Origin: Clostridium cuniculi
Lineage (GTDB): Bacteria > Bacillota > Clostridia > Clostridiales > Clostridiaceae
Reading direction: 5' to 3'
Assembly: GCF_004353185.1 (NCBI RefSeq)
Contig: NZ_SMUS01000025.1
Coordinates: forward strand, 1 to 63,978
Length of the DNA: 63,978 nucleotides
Shown piece after piece: positions 7,553-15,670 of the stretch. Numbering within the stretch: position 1 is the stretch's first letter; every line of letters starts with the position of its first letter. The position numbers were made by a program, and so were the translations under genes. The notes beneath the pieces are model-generated. The model had not been told where the DNA came from and did not search any database. It saw nothing but the letters and a program-made list of their open reading frames with translations.

Positions 7553-9604
7553 TTAAGTATTAACATTTCTCTTAAAAGTATAATATGTTCCTCCAAAGTA
7601 GCATATATAGACAACAAGCATTAAAGTAACTCCAAAGATTACACTTAAAACGAATGTTCCATCTCCAACAAAAACTGTAATTATATTTTTATAAAACAAA
7701 TAATAATTATATATAAATATTGCAACACCAATCATTGCTATAGAAATAGGAACTATAAAATATATTGAAATTTGCTTTAAAATAATCTTACTTATTTCTT
7801 TATCCTCAATGCCTAGCCTTTTAAGCACATTAAATCTATCTTTATGCTCAATAGATTCAGAAAGTTGGCTAAGAGATAAAATAGTTAAACTTATCATTAA
7901 TAAAACTACTCCTAAATATATACCAAGAATTCTCATAGCTAAAGTTGTAATTAAAATATTATTAGTTTCTAGTGATTTAATTCTTGTATCAATTACTCTA
8001 TATGTTATATCTCGCTCATTACTATACTTTTTTACAAATTCAGAATTATTTTTTCTAAACCACTCATTTATATAGTTATTTTGAAATTCACTAGCATCTT
8101 CATAACTCATTTCATTATTAATATTAACAATAAAATTAGCTTCTGAAAAATCAAGTTTATTACATACTTCATCAGGTAAAATCATAATACTATTTGAATA
8201 TGGACTATAAAAACCTTCTCCAATAGATTCTTTGTAATTTGATTTTTCACTTATTTTCAAAGTTTCACCATTTATATTTAAAGTAGAATTTCCTTTAATA
8301 TAATTATTTATTTCTTCATCAGTAACTACACTATACCATTGAGTTGTAAACTCATTTTCATTTAGTTCAATTTCTTCATTTCCTAACATACTTCTTAATT
8401 TATTAAAATCACTTAAGCTTATTGCTGAAATTAATCCACTATTTTCATCTGTTTTTATACTATATTTCTCTACCTTACAATAACTCTCTACATCGTATCC
8501 TTTATTCATTAAGTTATTTAAAACTTCACTATAATCTAATTTAGGTAGTTCTTTACTATCATTTATATTAGCTTGTTCTAAAAATACTGTACTATAGTTA
8601 TTTCTTATATCTATATCATAAGGAACTCTCATATCTAAATATCCAAGTGCCCACTGAGCCATTACAATAGTTATTATAAAACTTATCATAGCACCTAAAA
8701 AAGTCATTGATATTGTAGCCATTAATATGGGTGCCGTCTTTATTTTTGATACTATTGATCCTATGAAAAATAAATTTGTTCCTTCATATTTAAAATTAAT
8801 CCACTTATTTTTTATATAAATAATTATATAAGCTATTGAATAAAATAATGCATAAGTTCCTATTATAAAGGTAATTAGAGATATTCCTATATTCATCAAT
8901 GATTTTATACTATAATCACTTTTTGTGTTTATTAATTTAAAAGTACAATAACCACAAATAGTATATAAAATTATTGATACTATAAATATTACAGTATATA
9001 TTTTGCCACTTCTTTTAAATTGGAACTCAACTTGTTTGTGTGCATTTAGCATATCTATAAGCTTGATCTTTCTTAAAACTATAATATTATACAAGCCTAT
9101 TATACAAAACATAGCTATAAAAAATATAAATGTAATTCCTACTGTATCTATATATAATCTTAAACTAAATACTATTTTTTGCTTTGCACTTATTAATACT
9201 AAGGCTGTAATTGCTTGTGAAAATAAAGTTCCAACAAATATTCCTGTAATTATAGCTAAAACTCCAATTACAAGAGTTTCAATAAAAAACATTAATGCCA
9301 CACTTTTTTGCTCTGCTCCAAGCAATATATACGTTGCAAACTCTCTTTGACGTCTTCTTATCATATATTTGTTCACATAAGCTACTAACAAAATAAGAAT
9401 TGCTGTAATTACATAAGTTGAATACTGTAATATTAATTTTAAAGCTCTAAAGTTATAAGATTCCTCAGTAATCAATTCATAACTTGAACTAGAAAGAGAG
9501 GTAATTGCATAAAACAAACTTACACATATTGTTATAGTTATAAAATAAATTAAATAATCTTTTATAGATTTTTTTGCATTACTTTTGGCTAACTTAGCGT
9601 ACAT
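7553..9604 (-). CDS. BceB-type ABC transporter permease (peptide resistance)
   Basis: Membrane subunit of a Bce-type exporter/sensor that removes peptide antibiotics such as bacitracin-like compounds from their lipid targets. An N-terminal FtsX-type unit (KSIKDYLIYFITI..., YVNKYMIRRRQREFATYILLG) is followed by further helices, a long extracellular domain (about residues 330-555) and three C-terminal helices (RFNVLKRLGIEDKEI before the last two). This is the 10-helix BceB plan with the diagnostic large loop used for peptide sensing. I prefer the start at ATG 9604 (MYAKLAKSNAKK...), which matches family N-termini; upstream GTG/ATG codons at 9619-9611 are possible. It overlaps the end of the ATPase gene by 11 nt. 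Confidence 0.88.
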   Translation of the reverse strand: MYAKLAKSNAKKSIKDYLIYFITITICVSLFYAITSLSSSSYELITEESYNFRALKLILQYSTYVITAILILLVAYVNKYMIRRRQREFATYILLGAEQKSVALMFFIETLVIGVLAIITGIFVGTLFSQAITALVLISAKQKIVFSLRLYIDTVGITFIFFIAMFCIIGLYNIIVLRKIKLIDMLNAHKQVEFQFKRSGKIYTVIFIVSIILYTICGYCTFKLINTKSDYSIKSLMNIGISLITFIIGTYALFYSIAYIIIYIKNKWINFKYEGTNLFFIGSIVSKIKTAPILMATISMTFLGAMISFIITIVMAQWALGYLDMRVPYDIDIRNNYSTVFLEQANINDSKELPKLDYSEVLNNLMNKGYDVESYCKVEKYSIKTDENSGLISAISLSDFNKLRSMLGNEEIELNENEFTTQWYSVVTDEEINNYIKGNSTLNINGETLKISEKSNYKESIGEGFYSPYSNSIMILPDEVCNKLDFSEANFIVNINNEMSYEDASEFQNNYINEWFRKNNSEFVKKYSNERDITYRVIDTRIKSLETNNILITTLAMRILGIYLGVVLLMISLTILSLSQLSESIEHKDRFNVLKRLGIEDKEISKIILKQISIYFIVPISIAMIGVAIFIYNYYLFYKNIITVFVGDGTFVLSVIFGVTLMLVVYICYFGGTYYTFKRNVNT

Positions 9605-10361
9605 CCCTAACATCACCACCTAATAATGCTACTACATCTAATATTTTATTAAAAAATTGCCTTCGCGTATTTTCACCTCTTACTAATTCTGTAAATATCT
9701 TTCCATCTTTAATAAATAATATCCTATTACAATAGCTGGCAGTAAAAGAATCATGGGTTACCATTAATATTGTTGCATCTAAATCCTTATTCAGATTTGA
9801 TATCATCTCTATTAACATTTGAGCTGATTTTGAATCTAAGGCTCCTGTAGGTTCATCAGCTAAAATAAGTTTAGGATTAGTTACTAATGCCCTTGCACAT
9901 GCTGTTCTTTGTTTTTGTCCTCCTGATACCTCATAAGGATATTTTGAAAGTAAATCTTCTATTCCTAGTTTCTTAGCCACACCTAATACTTTACTATCTA
10001 TATAATCTTTTTTAGTTTTATTTATTGTTAATGCTAAAGCTATATTTTCATGAATAGTTAATGTATCTAACAAATTAAAATCTTGAAATATAAATCCTAA
10101 ATTTTCTCTTCTGAACTTTGCTATATTCTTTTGATTTATTTCTGTTAAGTCATTTCCATCTAAATAAATATTACCTGAACTAACATCATCAATTGTTGCT
10201 ATCATATTTAGCAATGTTGTCTTACCTGATCCTGATGGCCCCATTACTCCTACAAATTCACCTTTTTTCACCGTAAAACTTATATCATCAATCGCTTTAA
10301 CTATATTTCCTTTATTTCCATAGTATTTTTCAATATTTTTTATTTTTAATACTTCATTCAT
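9594..10361 (-). CDS. BceA-type ABC transporter ATP-binding protein
   Basis: Cytosolic ATPase partner of the permease encoded just downstream. Walker A GPSGSGKTT, Q-loop FIFQDFN, signature VSGGQKQR, Walker B LILADEPTGALD and switch histidine in VTHD are all present. 255 aa, of the MacB/LolD-like subgroup that pairs with FtsX-type permeases. Start chosen at ATG 10361 because GAGG lies 8 nt upstream; the GTG 9 nt earlier overlaps that site. It has its own promoter region (10362-10453) with a BceR-like box, so the transporter can be induced apart from the kinase/regulator genes. Confidence 0.9.
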   Translation of the reverse strand: MNEVLKIKNIEKYYGNKGNIVKAIDDISFTVKKGEFVGVMGPSGSGKTTLLNMIATIDDVSSGNIYLDGNDLTEINQKNIAKFRRENLGFIFQDFNLLDTLTIHENIALALTINKTKKDYIDSKVLGVAKKLGIEDLLSKYPYEVSGGQKQRTACARALVTNPKLILADEPTGALDSKSAQMLIEMISNLNKDLDATILMVTHDSFTASYCNRILFIKDGKIFTELVRGENTRRQFFNKILDVVALLGGDVRDVR

Positions 10362-10429
10362 TATTATCACCTCAAAGATATTTTAACTTATATATCACAC
10401 TGTAGATTCGATTTAATATTACTTTTAGG

Positions 10430-10443
10430 TGACAATGTTGTAA
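10430..10443. promoter_or_regulatory. BceR-type binding site
   Basis: TGACA-ATGT-TGTAA fits the inverted repeat TNACA-N4-TGTAA described for BceR-type response regulators. It lies about 70 nt upstream of the BceA-like start in the only gap of the four-gene module, where the cognate regulator would activate the transporter genes. Confidence 0.7.
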
Positions 10444-10453
10444 CATTACTAAA

Positions 10454-11464
10454 TTAGAACTTACAAAAGCTTCCCATAGGAAAAGTAATACTGACTTTTG
10501 TATAACTATTTATTTCTGATTCTATATCTATTAACAATCCTAATTTATTACATAATTTTCTGCATAAATATAATCCAATCCCTGTAGATTTACTATTTAA
10601 TCGACCTGTACTTCCTGTAAATCCTTTTTCAAATACCCTCTCTAATTCATCTAAAGGTATTCCAATACCATTATCTTCAACTATCAATTTAATCCCATTT
10701 TTTATATCTCTTACATATATCTTAACTATTGGATCATTGTTATTTCTGTATTTTATAGCATTTACTATTACCTGATTTAAAATAAATTCAAGCCATTTGC
10801 TATCGCTATAAACATTTTTATCTAAATTATATATTTCAACATCTATATTATTCAAAATAAATATTTGCTTATTTTTTATTATGACCTTATTTATACATTC
10901 TCCTAATGACATCTCCCTTATTAAATAGTCTTTTTCTACCTCTTCACTTCTAGCATAAAATAAAGCTTGTTCAACATATCTATCTATGTTCTCAAGTTCT
11001 TGTAATACAAATCTTGAAGTACTTGTCTTATTATTTTCTTCTATAAGTTTTATAGATGCTATTGGAGTTTTTACTTCATGTATCCACTGTTCAATATACT
11101 CTTTATACTCTTTTCTACTATTTTTAATAGAATTTATTTCTTCTCTCATGGACTTACTAGCTTTCTTTAACAAATCATAATATGGCTCTGCTTCTAAATA
11201 GATTGGTTTATCAATAACTTCACTTATTAAGTATTTTTTATCCAAATTATCTACAGTTTTTGAAAGTTCATTGTAAAATTCTTTTCTACTTTTATATTGA
11301 AAAAATAAATAAACTCCTACTACTATAGTCCATACAAACGCTACTATCTTTAAAATGTCTATAGTATTTCCTACACTAAAAAGAAAAATTAATAAAATTA
11401 TTAATCCAATAAAATTTACAAATATAACTGAAAATCTACTTTTAATAAAATCACCTAAGCTCAT
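10454..11464 (-). CDS. BceS-type intramembrane-sensing histidine kinase
   Basis: Membrane kinase of 336 aa with two closely spaced N-terminal helices (about 11-33 and 36-56) and almost no extracellular loop. This is the mark of kinases that sense through their partner BceAB transporter rather than directly. Phospho-acceptor H129 is in WIHEVKTPIASIKL. The HATPase domain has N-box (NQVIVNAIKYR), DNGIGIP and the GIGLYLCRKL box. The start overlaps the regulator's stop by 4 nt (ATGA-type coupling). It phosphorylates the response regulator encoded just upstream. Confidence 0.9.
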   Translation of the reverse strand: MSLGDFIKSRFSVIFVNFIGLIILLIFLFSVGNTIDILKIVAFVWTIVVGVYLFFQYKSRKEFYNELSKTVDNLDKKYLISEVIDKPIYLEAEPYYDLLKKASKSMREEINSIKNSRKEYKEYIEQWIHEVKTPIASIKLIEENNKTSTSRFVLQELENIDRYVEQALFYARSEEVEKDYLIREMSLGECINKVIIKNKQIFILNNIDVEIYNLDKNVYSDSKWLEFILNQVIVNAIKYRNNNDPIVKIYVRDIKNGIKLIVEDNGIGIPLDELERVFEKGFTGSTGRLNSKSTGIGLYLCRKLCNKLGLLIDIESEINSYTKVSITFPMGSFCKF

Positions 11465-12129
11465 ACTAGATATCCTTGTCCTCTTTTCGTTTTAATATAA
11501 TCCTTCACCCCAAGCTCTTCAATTTTACTTCTTATTCTTCCAATATTAACTGTAAGAGTATTATCATTTACAAACATTGAACTATCCCAAAGATATTCCA
11601 TAATATCTACTCTAGAAACTATCTTCCCTCTATTGTTTAATAAATAATGTAATATTTTAAGCTCATTTTTTGTAAGCTCCTGAAACTTTCCATTATACTC
11701 CACAGTACTTGCTAAAATATTTACCTTAACTCCATTATGTTCAATAACCTCTGTAATTCCTTCATTAGGATATGATCTTTTAATAAGAGAGTTTATTCTA
11801 GCCAATAAAATTTGAGTATTATAAGGCTTAGTTATAAAATCATCTCCACCTAATGTTATTCCCATTAACTCATCTATATTAGTATCTCTGCTTGTTATAA
11901 ATATAATTGGAACATTTGAAAAGCTTCTTATTTCAGTGCAAATTTTAAACCCATCACTTTCTGGTAAATTTATATCTAATAATATAAGACTTGGTTTATT
12001 TTCTTTTACTAAATAGGGAATATTACTAAAGTCCTTTGGCTTAATAATTGAATATCCATTTCTAATCATTATATTTCCTATTTCATTTTGTAATTGCTCA
12101 TTATCATCGATTATCATTATAGTATACAT
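11461..12129 (-). CDS. BceR-type OmpR-family response regulator
   Basis: 222 aa: receiver domain with phospho-acceptor D52 (LILLDINLPESDG), acidic pocket IIDD near residues 6-9 and conserved K101 (ITKPYN), then an OmpR/PhoB winged helix (about 125-222, ending TKRGQGYLV). It is the first gene of the regulator-kinase pair and the likely binder of the TGACA-N4-TGTAA site at 10430-10443, switching on the BceAB-like transporter when peptide is bound. Confidence 0.9.
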   Translation of the reverse strand: MYTIMIIDDNEQLQNEIGNIMIRNGYSIIKPKDFSNIPYLVKENKPSLILLDINLPESDGFKICTEIRSFSNVPIIFITSRDTNIDELMGITLGGDDFITKPYNTQILLARINSLIKRSYPNEGITEVIEHNGVKVNILASTVEYNGKFQELTKNELKILHYLLNNRGKIVSRVDIMEYLWDSSMFVNDNTLTVNIGRIRSKIEELGVKDYIKTKRGQGYLV

Positions 12130-12213
12130 ATCTAATAATTCCTTACTCTAGATTATTCTTAATATAGATTATACAAACATTTTCCATTTGCATATAGCAA
12201 TTTTTATATAAAT

Positions 12214-13143
12214 TTAATACTCTCCATAGATTTCTTCTATTTCTTTTAAATATGGAATTGATGGCTGAGCACCTTTTCTTTGAACTGATATTGATGATAC
12301 TTTATTTCCAAAATTCACTGCCTTTATTAAAGTTTCTTTATTAATATTTTTAAAATCTAACTTCGAACTTAAACCTCCAATAAAACTATCTCCTGCTGCA
12401 GTTGTATCTATAGATTTTACCTTATATGCTAGTACCAATTCACAGAAATCTTTTCCTATTACTGCCGCCCCCTTATCTCCCAAGGTAATTATTACAAACT
12501 TAACTCCTTTTTCTAAAAATATTTGCCCTGCTCTATTTGCATCTTCCAAAGTTTCAACGGTAACTCCTGTTAATACTTCTGCCTCTGTTTCATTAGGAAC
12601 TATAATATCTGTTACCTTTAAAAGTTCTTCATTTATTTCCTTTGCTGGAGCTGGATTTAATATTGTTACCTTTCCAAATTCCTTAGCTCTTTTAAATGCC
12701 TTTAAAGTCATTTCTTCAGCTGTTTCAAATTGAGCTATTAAAATATCAGATTCTTTAATTTTCTCTAATGAAGATTCAATTTCATATTCATCAATTGTCA
12801 TATTGGCTCCTGATACAACTATTATTGAATTATTTCCATTTTCATTAACCATAATAAAAGCCATTCCTGTTGCTTCTTTTTTATCTTCAAAAACGTATTT
12901 CACATCTATATTATCTTCTTGTAGTTTATTCTTAAGAATTTGTCCATTTTCATCTTTTCCTATTTTAGCTATCATAGAAACTTCAGCTCCGCATCTTTTA
13001 GCTGCAACAGCTTGATTTGCCCCTTTTCCTCCTGCTATCTTTTCAAATGATTGTGATAAAATAGTTTCTCCTACCCTTGGTATATCATTAACTTTTACAA
13101 CTAAATCCATATTAATACTTCCAAGTACACATATTTTATTCAT
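12214..13143 (-). CDS. rbsK: Ribokinase
   Basis: PfkB-family sugar kinase, 309 aa, phosphorylating D-ribose to ribose 5-phosphate. The N-terminal substrate pattern GSINMDLVVKV...GGKGANQAVAAKRCGA and the C-terminal anion-hole/catalytic motif DTTAAGDSFIGG with the base Asp are intact. Start at ATG 13143 (AGGAG 8 nt upstream); an open frame extends 21 codons further but lacks family similarity. No rbs transporter or pyranase gene adjoins it. It may recycle ribose from nucleosides, consistent with the nucleoside-uptake genes elsewhere in the window. A long palindrome lies upstream. Confidence 0.92.
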   Translation of the reverse strand: MNKICVLGSINMDLVVKVNDIPRVGETILSQSFEKIAGGKGANQAVAAKRCGAEVSMIAKIGKDENGQILKNKLQEDNIDVKYVFEDKKEATGMAFIMVNENGNNSIIVVSGANMTIDEYEIESSLEKIKESDILIAQFETAEEMTLKAFKRAKEFGKVTILNPAPAKEINEELLKVTDIIVPNETEAEVLTGVTVETLEDANRAGQIFLEKGVKFVIITLGDKGAAVIGKDFCELVLAYKVKSIDTTAAGDSFIGGLSSKLDFKNINKETLIKAVNFGNKVSSISVQRKGAQPSIPYLKEIEEIYGEY

Positions 13144-13207
13144 AAATTCATCTCCTACTTCTACAACTCTATTTAAATTATTAAATCCTTTAAGTATATA
13201 ATACACT

Positions 13208-13240
13208 TTTAATAAAAGTTATTTAATAACTTTTATTAAA
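13208..13240. repeat. 33-bp perfect palindrome upstream of rbsK
   Basis: Two 16-bp arms (TTTAATAAAAGTTATT and its complement) separated by one base. The loop is too short for an RNA hairpin, so this looks like a dimeric or tetrameric operator. It lies 65-97 nt upstream of the rbsK start. Confidence 0.55.
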
Positions 13241-13269
13241 GATTTCTTTTATGATTTTTCATAAATAAA

Positions 13270-13317
13270 AAAAAGATATTTATAAGTTACTAAGATTTAC
13301 TTAAAAATACCTTTTTT
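13270..13317 (-). terminator. Terminator after glutathione peroxidase
   Basis: Imperfect A/T-rich hairpin (arms 13270-13287 and 13302-13317, two mismatches) starting just beyond the peroxidase stop and ending in a T-run on the minus strand. Confidence 0.6.
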
Positions 13318-13327
13318 AATAGTTAAA

Positions 13328-13804
13328 TTATTTTAGCAATAATTTAATATCCTCTTCTATTTTTAGTGGTTTAACTGTAGGTGCATATCTCTTAACTACA
13401 TTCCCTTCTGAATCAATTAAAAACTTTGTAAAATTCCATTTAATTTCTTTATTTAATAAACCCTTTTTCTCATTTTTCAAAAACTTATATAATGGATGTG
13501 CATTTTCTCCATTTACATCAATTTTTTGGAACATAGTAAAAGTAACTCCGTAATTTAATGAACAAAACTCTTGTATCTCCTCATTACTTCCTTTATCCTG
13601 ATTAGCAAATTGATTGCATGGAAATCCTAAAATCTCTAATCCCTGTTCTTTATATTTTTTATTTAACTCTTCTAATTCAATAAATTGAGGAGTTAATCCA
13701 CATTTACTTGCAGTATTAACTACTAATACTACCTTTCCCTCAAAGCTATCCATCTTTATATCTTGTCCATTCATCTTTTTAGCTGAAAAATCATAAAATT
13801 TCAT
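13328..13804 (-). CDS. Glutathione peroxidase family (thioredoxin-dependent peroxidase)
   Basis: 158-aa cytosolic peroxidase reducing organic and hydrogen peroxides. Peroxidatic C35 in [11 protein letters not shown] replaces selenocysteine. C63 (FPCNQF) and C81 ([11 protein letters not shown]) are candidates for the resolving cysteine, and the WNFTKFLID block supplies the catalytic Trp/Asn. Bacterial Cys-type members normally use thioredoxin. It is transcribed separately from the neighbouring ohrR, but both promoters carry the same CAATTAATT element, which implies peroxide control by OhrR. Confidence 0.92.
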   Translation of the reverse strand: MKFYDFSAKKMNGQDIKMDSFEGKVVLVVNTASKCGLTPQFIELEELNKKYKEQGLEILGFPCNQFANQDKGSNEEIQEFCSLNYGVTFTMFQKIDVNGENAHPLYKFLKNEKKGLLNKEIKWNFTKFLIDSEGNVVKRYAPTVKPLKIEEDIKLLLK

Positions 13805-13851
13805 ATTCTTTACTTCCTCTCTTCAATAATTTTGTTAAATTTAATTTTATT

Positions 13852-13897
13852 CAATTAATTTGTTTTTAATAATAGACTTTGATATTTACACGTTTAA
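13852..13897 (-). promoter_or_regulatory. Peroxidase promoter with OhrR-like operator
   Basis: TTAAAC (13892-13897), 17-nt spacer, TATTAT (13869-13874), and CAATTAATT at 13852-13860 at the expected start point. The same nonamer lies at the same place in the ohrR promoter. Confidence 0.55.
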
Positions 13898-13947
13898 TTA
13901 TAAAAAGCTAAAAAATAATTAATTATAATCTCCTTCTAATTAAACGT
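13890..13947. repeat. Inverted repeat between ohrR and peroxidase genes
   Basis: 11-bp arms ACGTTTAATTA (13890-13900) and TAATTAAACGT (13937-13947) with a 36-nt spacer. The left arm overlaps the peroxidase -35 region; it could be a long-loop terminator of ohrR or a second operator. Confidence 0.45.
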
Positions 13948-13960
13948 ATAAAACAAATTC

Positions 13961-14392
13961 TTATTTAAATTCCATTAATAATTTATCTAACATTTTTTTT
14001 AACTGTATTGCATCTTCAACATTACTACCTAACCTACAATACATTTGCTCTGGAACATCTATAATTTTATCCTTTAACTCTCTTCCTTTTTCACTTACTT
14101 CAACAATAACAACTCTATCATCATTCTTATCTCTATACTTAATTATTAACCCCATTAACTGTAACTTTTTTAATACAGGCGTAAGTGTTCCTGAGTCTAA
14201 ATGAAGTTTTTGTCCCATTTCTTTTACTGTTATTCTTTCATATTCCCATACTACTAACATTGCAATATATTGAGTATATGTAAGCCCATACTTATCTAAT
14301 AATGGCTTATAAATTTTGATTACTTCTCTTGAAGCAGCATATAATGAAAAACATAATTGGTTATCTAATTTTATTTTTTCATATTTATCCAT
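13961..14392 (-). CDS. ohrR: OhrR-type MarR peroxide sensor
   Basis: 143-aa MarR-family winged-helix repressor. The N-terminus LDNQLCFSLYAASREV carries the single reactive cysteine (C14) at the position used by OhrR to sense organic peroxides, and the tyrosine pair of the sensor pocket is plausible (YGLTYTQY). The wing contains KYRDKNDDRVV. Oxidation of C14 would release DNA. It adjoins glutathione peroxidase instead of the usual ohr gene, and both genes share the operator core CAATTAATT. Confidence 0.85.
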   Translation of the reverse strand: MDKYEKIKLDNQLCFSLYAASREVIKIYKPLLDKYGLTYTQYIAMLVVWEYERITVKEMGQKLHLDSGTLTPVLKKLQLMGLIIKYRDKNDDRVVIVEVSEKGRELKDKIIDVPEQMYCRLGSNVEDAIQLKKMLDKLLMEFK

Positions 14393-14430
14393 AACTGACT
14401 CCTTTTGATTTTTTGCAATTTAATTTAATT

Positions 14431-14476
14431 CAATTAATTATGTTATGATTATATTTATAAAAAATATTTTTGTCAA
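14431..14476 (-). promoter_or_regulatory. ohrR promoter and operator
   Basis: Perfect promoter TTGACA (14471-14476), 17 nt, TATAAT (14448-14453). CAATTAATT (14431-14439) lies at or just after the start point, suiting autorepression. The core matches the centre of the OhrR box known from Bacillus (TACAATTAATTGTA). Confidence 0.65.
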
Positions 14477-14538
14477 TCTTTTTATATCCATCTTTCAATA
14501 TTAATTTTTCTTGAAGCTAACTCTAAAGCTTTGTTAAT

Positions 14539-14607
14539 ATTTTAGTCGTTAAGATAATATTTTCATCACATTTAATATTAATAATCATTATACTTAACGA
14601 CTAAAAT
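14539..14607. repeat. 15-bp inverted repeat downstream of degV
   Basis: Perfect arms ATTTTAGTCGTTAAG (14539-14553) and complement (14593-14607) with a 39-nt spacer, between the degV stop and the ohrR promoter. It could be a long-loop terminator, although no T-run follows on either strand. Confidence 0.55.
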
Positions 14608-14637
14608 CAAAACCTTACTCTTTAATAATTATATTTT

Positions 14638-15498
14638 TTATAATAATTCTTCTACACAGGCTATACCTATAGCCCCTGGTCCAATATGACAACTAACACT
14701 TAGTGATAATGGATATAGCTGAATATCATAGTTTGGAAACGCTTCTTTCAACTCATCTTTCCACTCTATCCCTATTTCTTCATTACCTGTATATGCTGCA
14801 TATATTCTCATATTTGAATTACCTGCAAACCTATTTTTAATATCATCAGCTATTGCTTCCTTCATAGCTCTCTTAGCCTGCTTCATTCCTCTAACCTTTT
14901 TAAATGCATCTAATTTTTCACCTTGAATTTGTAGAACTGGCTTAATATTTAATACTTTTGCAAAAGAAGCAACTGCTGGTGTAAGTCTTCCACCTTTTTT
15001 AAGGTAATCTAATGTATCAGGTACTATATAAATGCTAGCCTGATATTGTCTATCTTCCAATATTTCTTTTATTTCTTTAGCTGATTTACCTTTCTTAACA
15101 AGATTTATTGCATCTTTAACTGATTGTAATTGAGTTACAGATATTCTTCTATTATTAACAACAAATACCTTTCCTTCATACTCCTCTGCTAACATTACTG
15201 CTGTTTCATAAGTTCCACTTAGTGAACTAGACATAGGAATATATATTATGTACTCTTTCTCTTTAAGAACTTCATCCCAAGTTTTCATTACATCTCCTGG
15301 TGATGGTTGTGATGTATTCACATCTAAATTATCCTCTAAAAATTTATAGAATTCTTTTTGATTTAATGTTAATCCTTCATAATAAAGTTCTCCATTTATG
15401 TAAAAAGGCATAGGGATAACAGTTACTCCCCACTCATTAGCTTCCTTTGGTGTTATTCCACTATTACTGTCTGTTACAATTCCAATACTATTACACAT
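14638..15498 (-). CDS. DegV family fatty-acid-binding protein
   Basis: 286 aa, DegV/FakB family. The N-terminal signature is IGIVTDSNSGITPKEA with PMPFYINGELYYEG; the fatty-acid-contact loop TSQPSPGD and the PVLQIQGEKL segment follow. FakB-type members hold an acyl chain for the kinase FakA, making acyl-phosphate for phospholipid synthesis. No fakA is nearby. A GAGG-containing site precedes ATG 15498. It is separate from the surface operon upstream, which ends in its own terminator. Confidence 0.88.
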   Translation of the reverse strand: MCNSIGIVTDSNSGITPKEANEWGVTVIPMPFYINGELYYEGLTLNQKEFYKFLEDNLDVNTSQPSPGDVMKTWDEVLKEKEYIIYIPMSSSLSGTYETAVMLAEEYEGKVFVVNNRRISVTQLQSVKDAINLVKKGKSAKEIKEILEDRQYQASIYIVPDTLDYLKKGGRLTPAVASFAKVLNIKPVLQIQGEKLDAFKKVRGMKQAKRAMKEAIADDIKNRFAGNSNMRIYAAYTGNEEIGIEWKDELKEAFPNYDIQLYPLSLSVSCHIGPGAIGIACVEELL

Positions 15499-15610
15499 AT
15501 CTTTTCCTCTCTTAACTATTTACTCTAGTACATATTTTATATTTAACACTAATATTATTCAACCAAAATAATTTTAATAATATAGTTTTTATACCTCTTC
15601 ATTAATAAAT

Positions 15611-15660
15611 AAAAAAATTTTCTCATAGGAAAAGAAAGTATTCTATCTCCTATGAGAAAA
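15611..15660 (-). terminator. Terminator of the surface-protein operon
   Basis: 13-bp perfect stem (TTTTCTCATAGGA, 15618-15630, with 15648-15660) followed by seven T on the minus strand, 11 nt after the stop of the LPXTG gene. Confidence 0.88.
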
Positions 15661-15670
15661 CTATATTATA

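Noticed and set aside
9003..9350. 115-codon plus-strand open frame inside the BceB-like gene
   Set aside because: Antisense shadow of a transmembrane-coding region; no family features or ribosome site.
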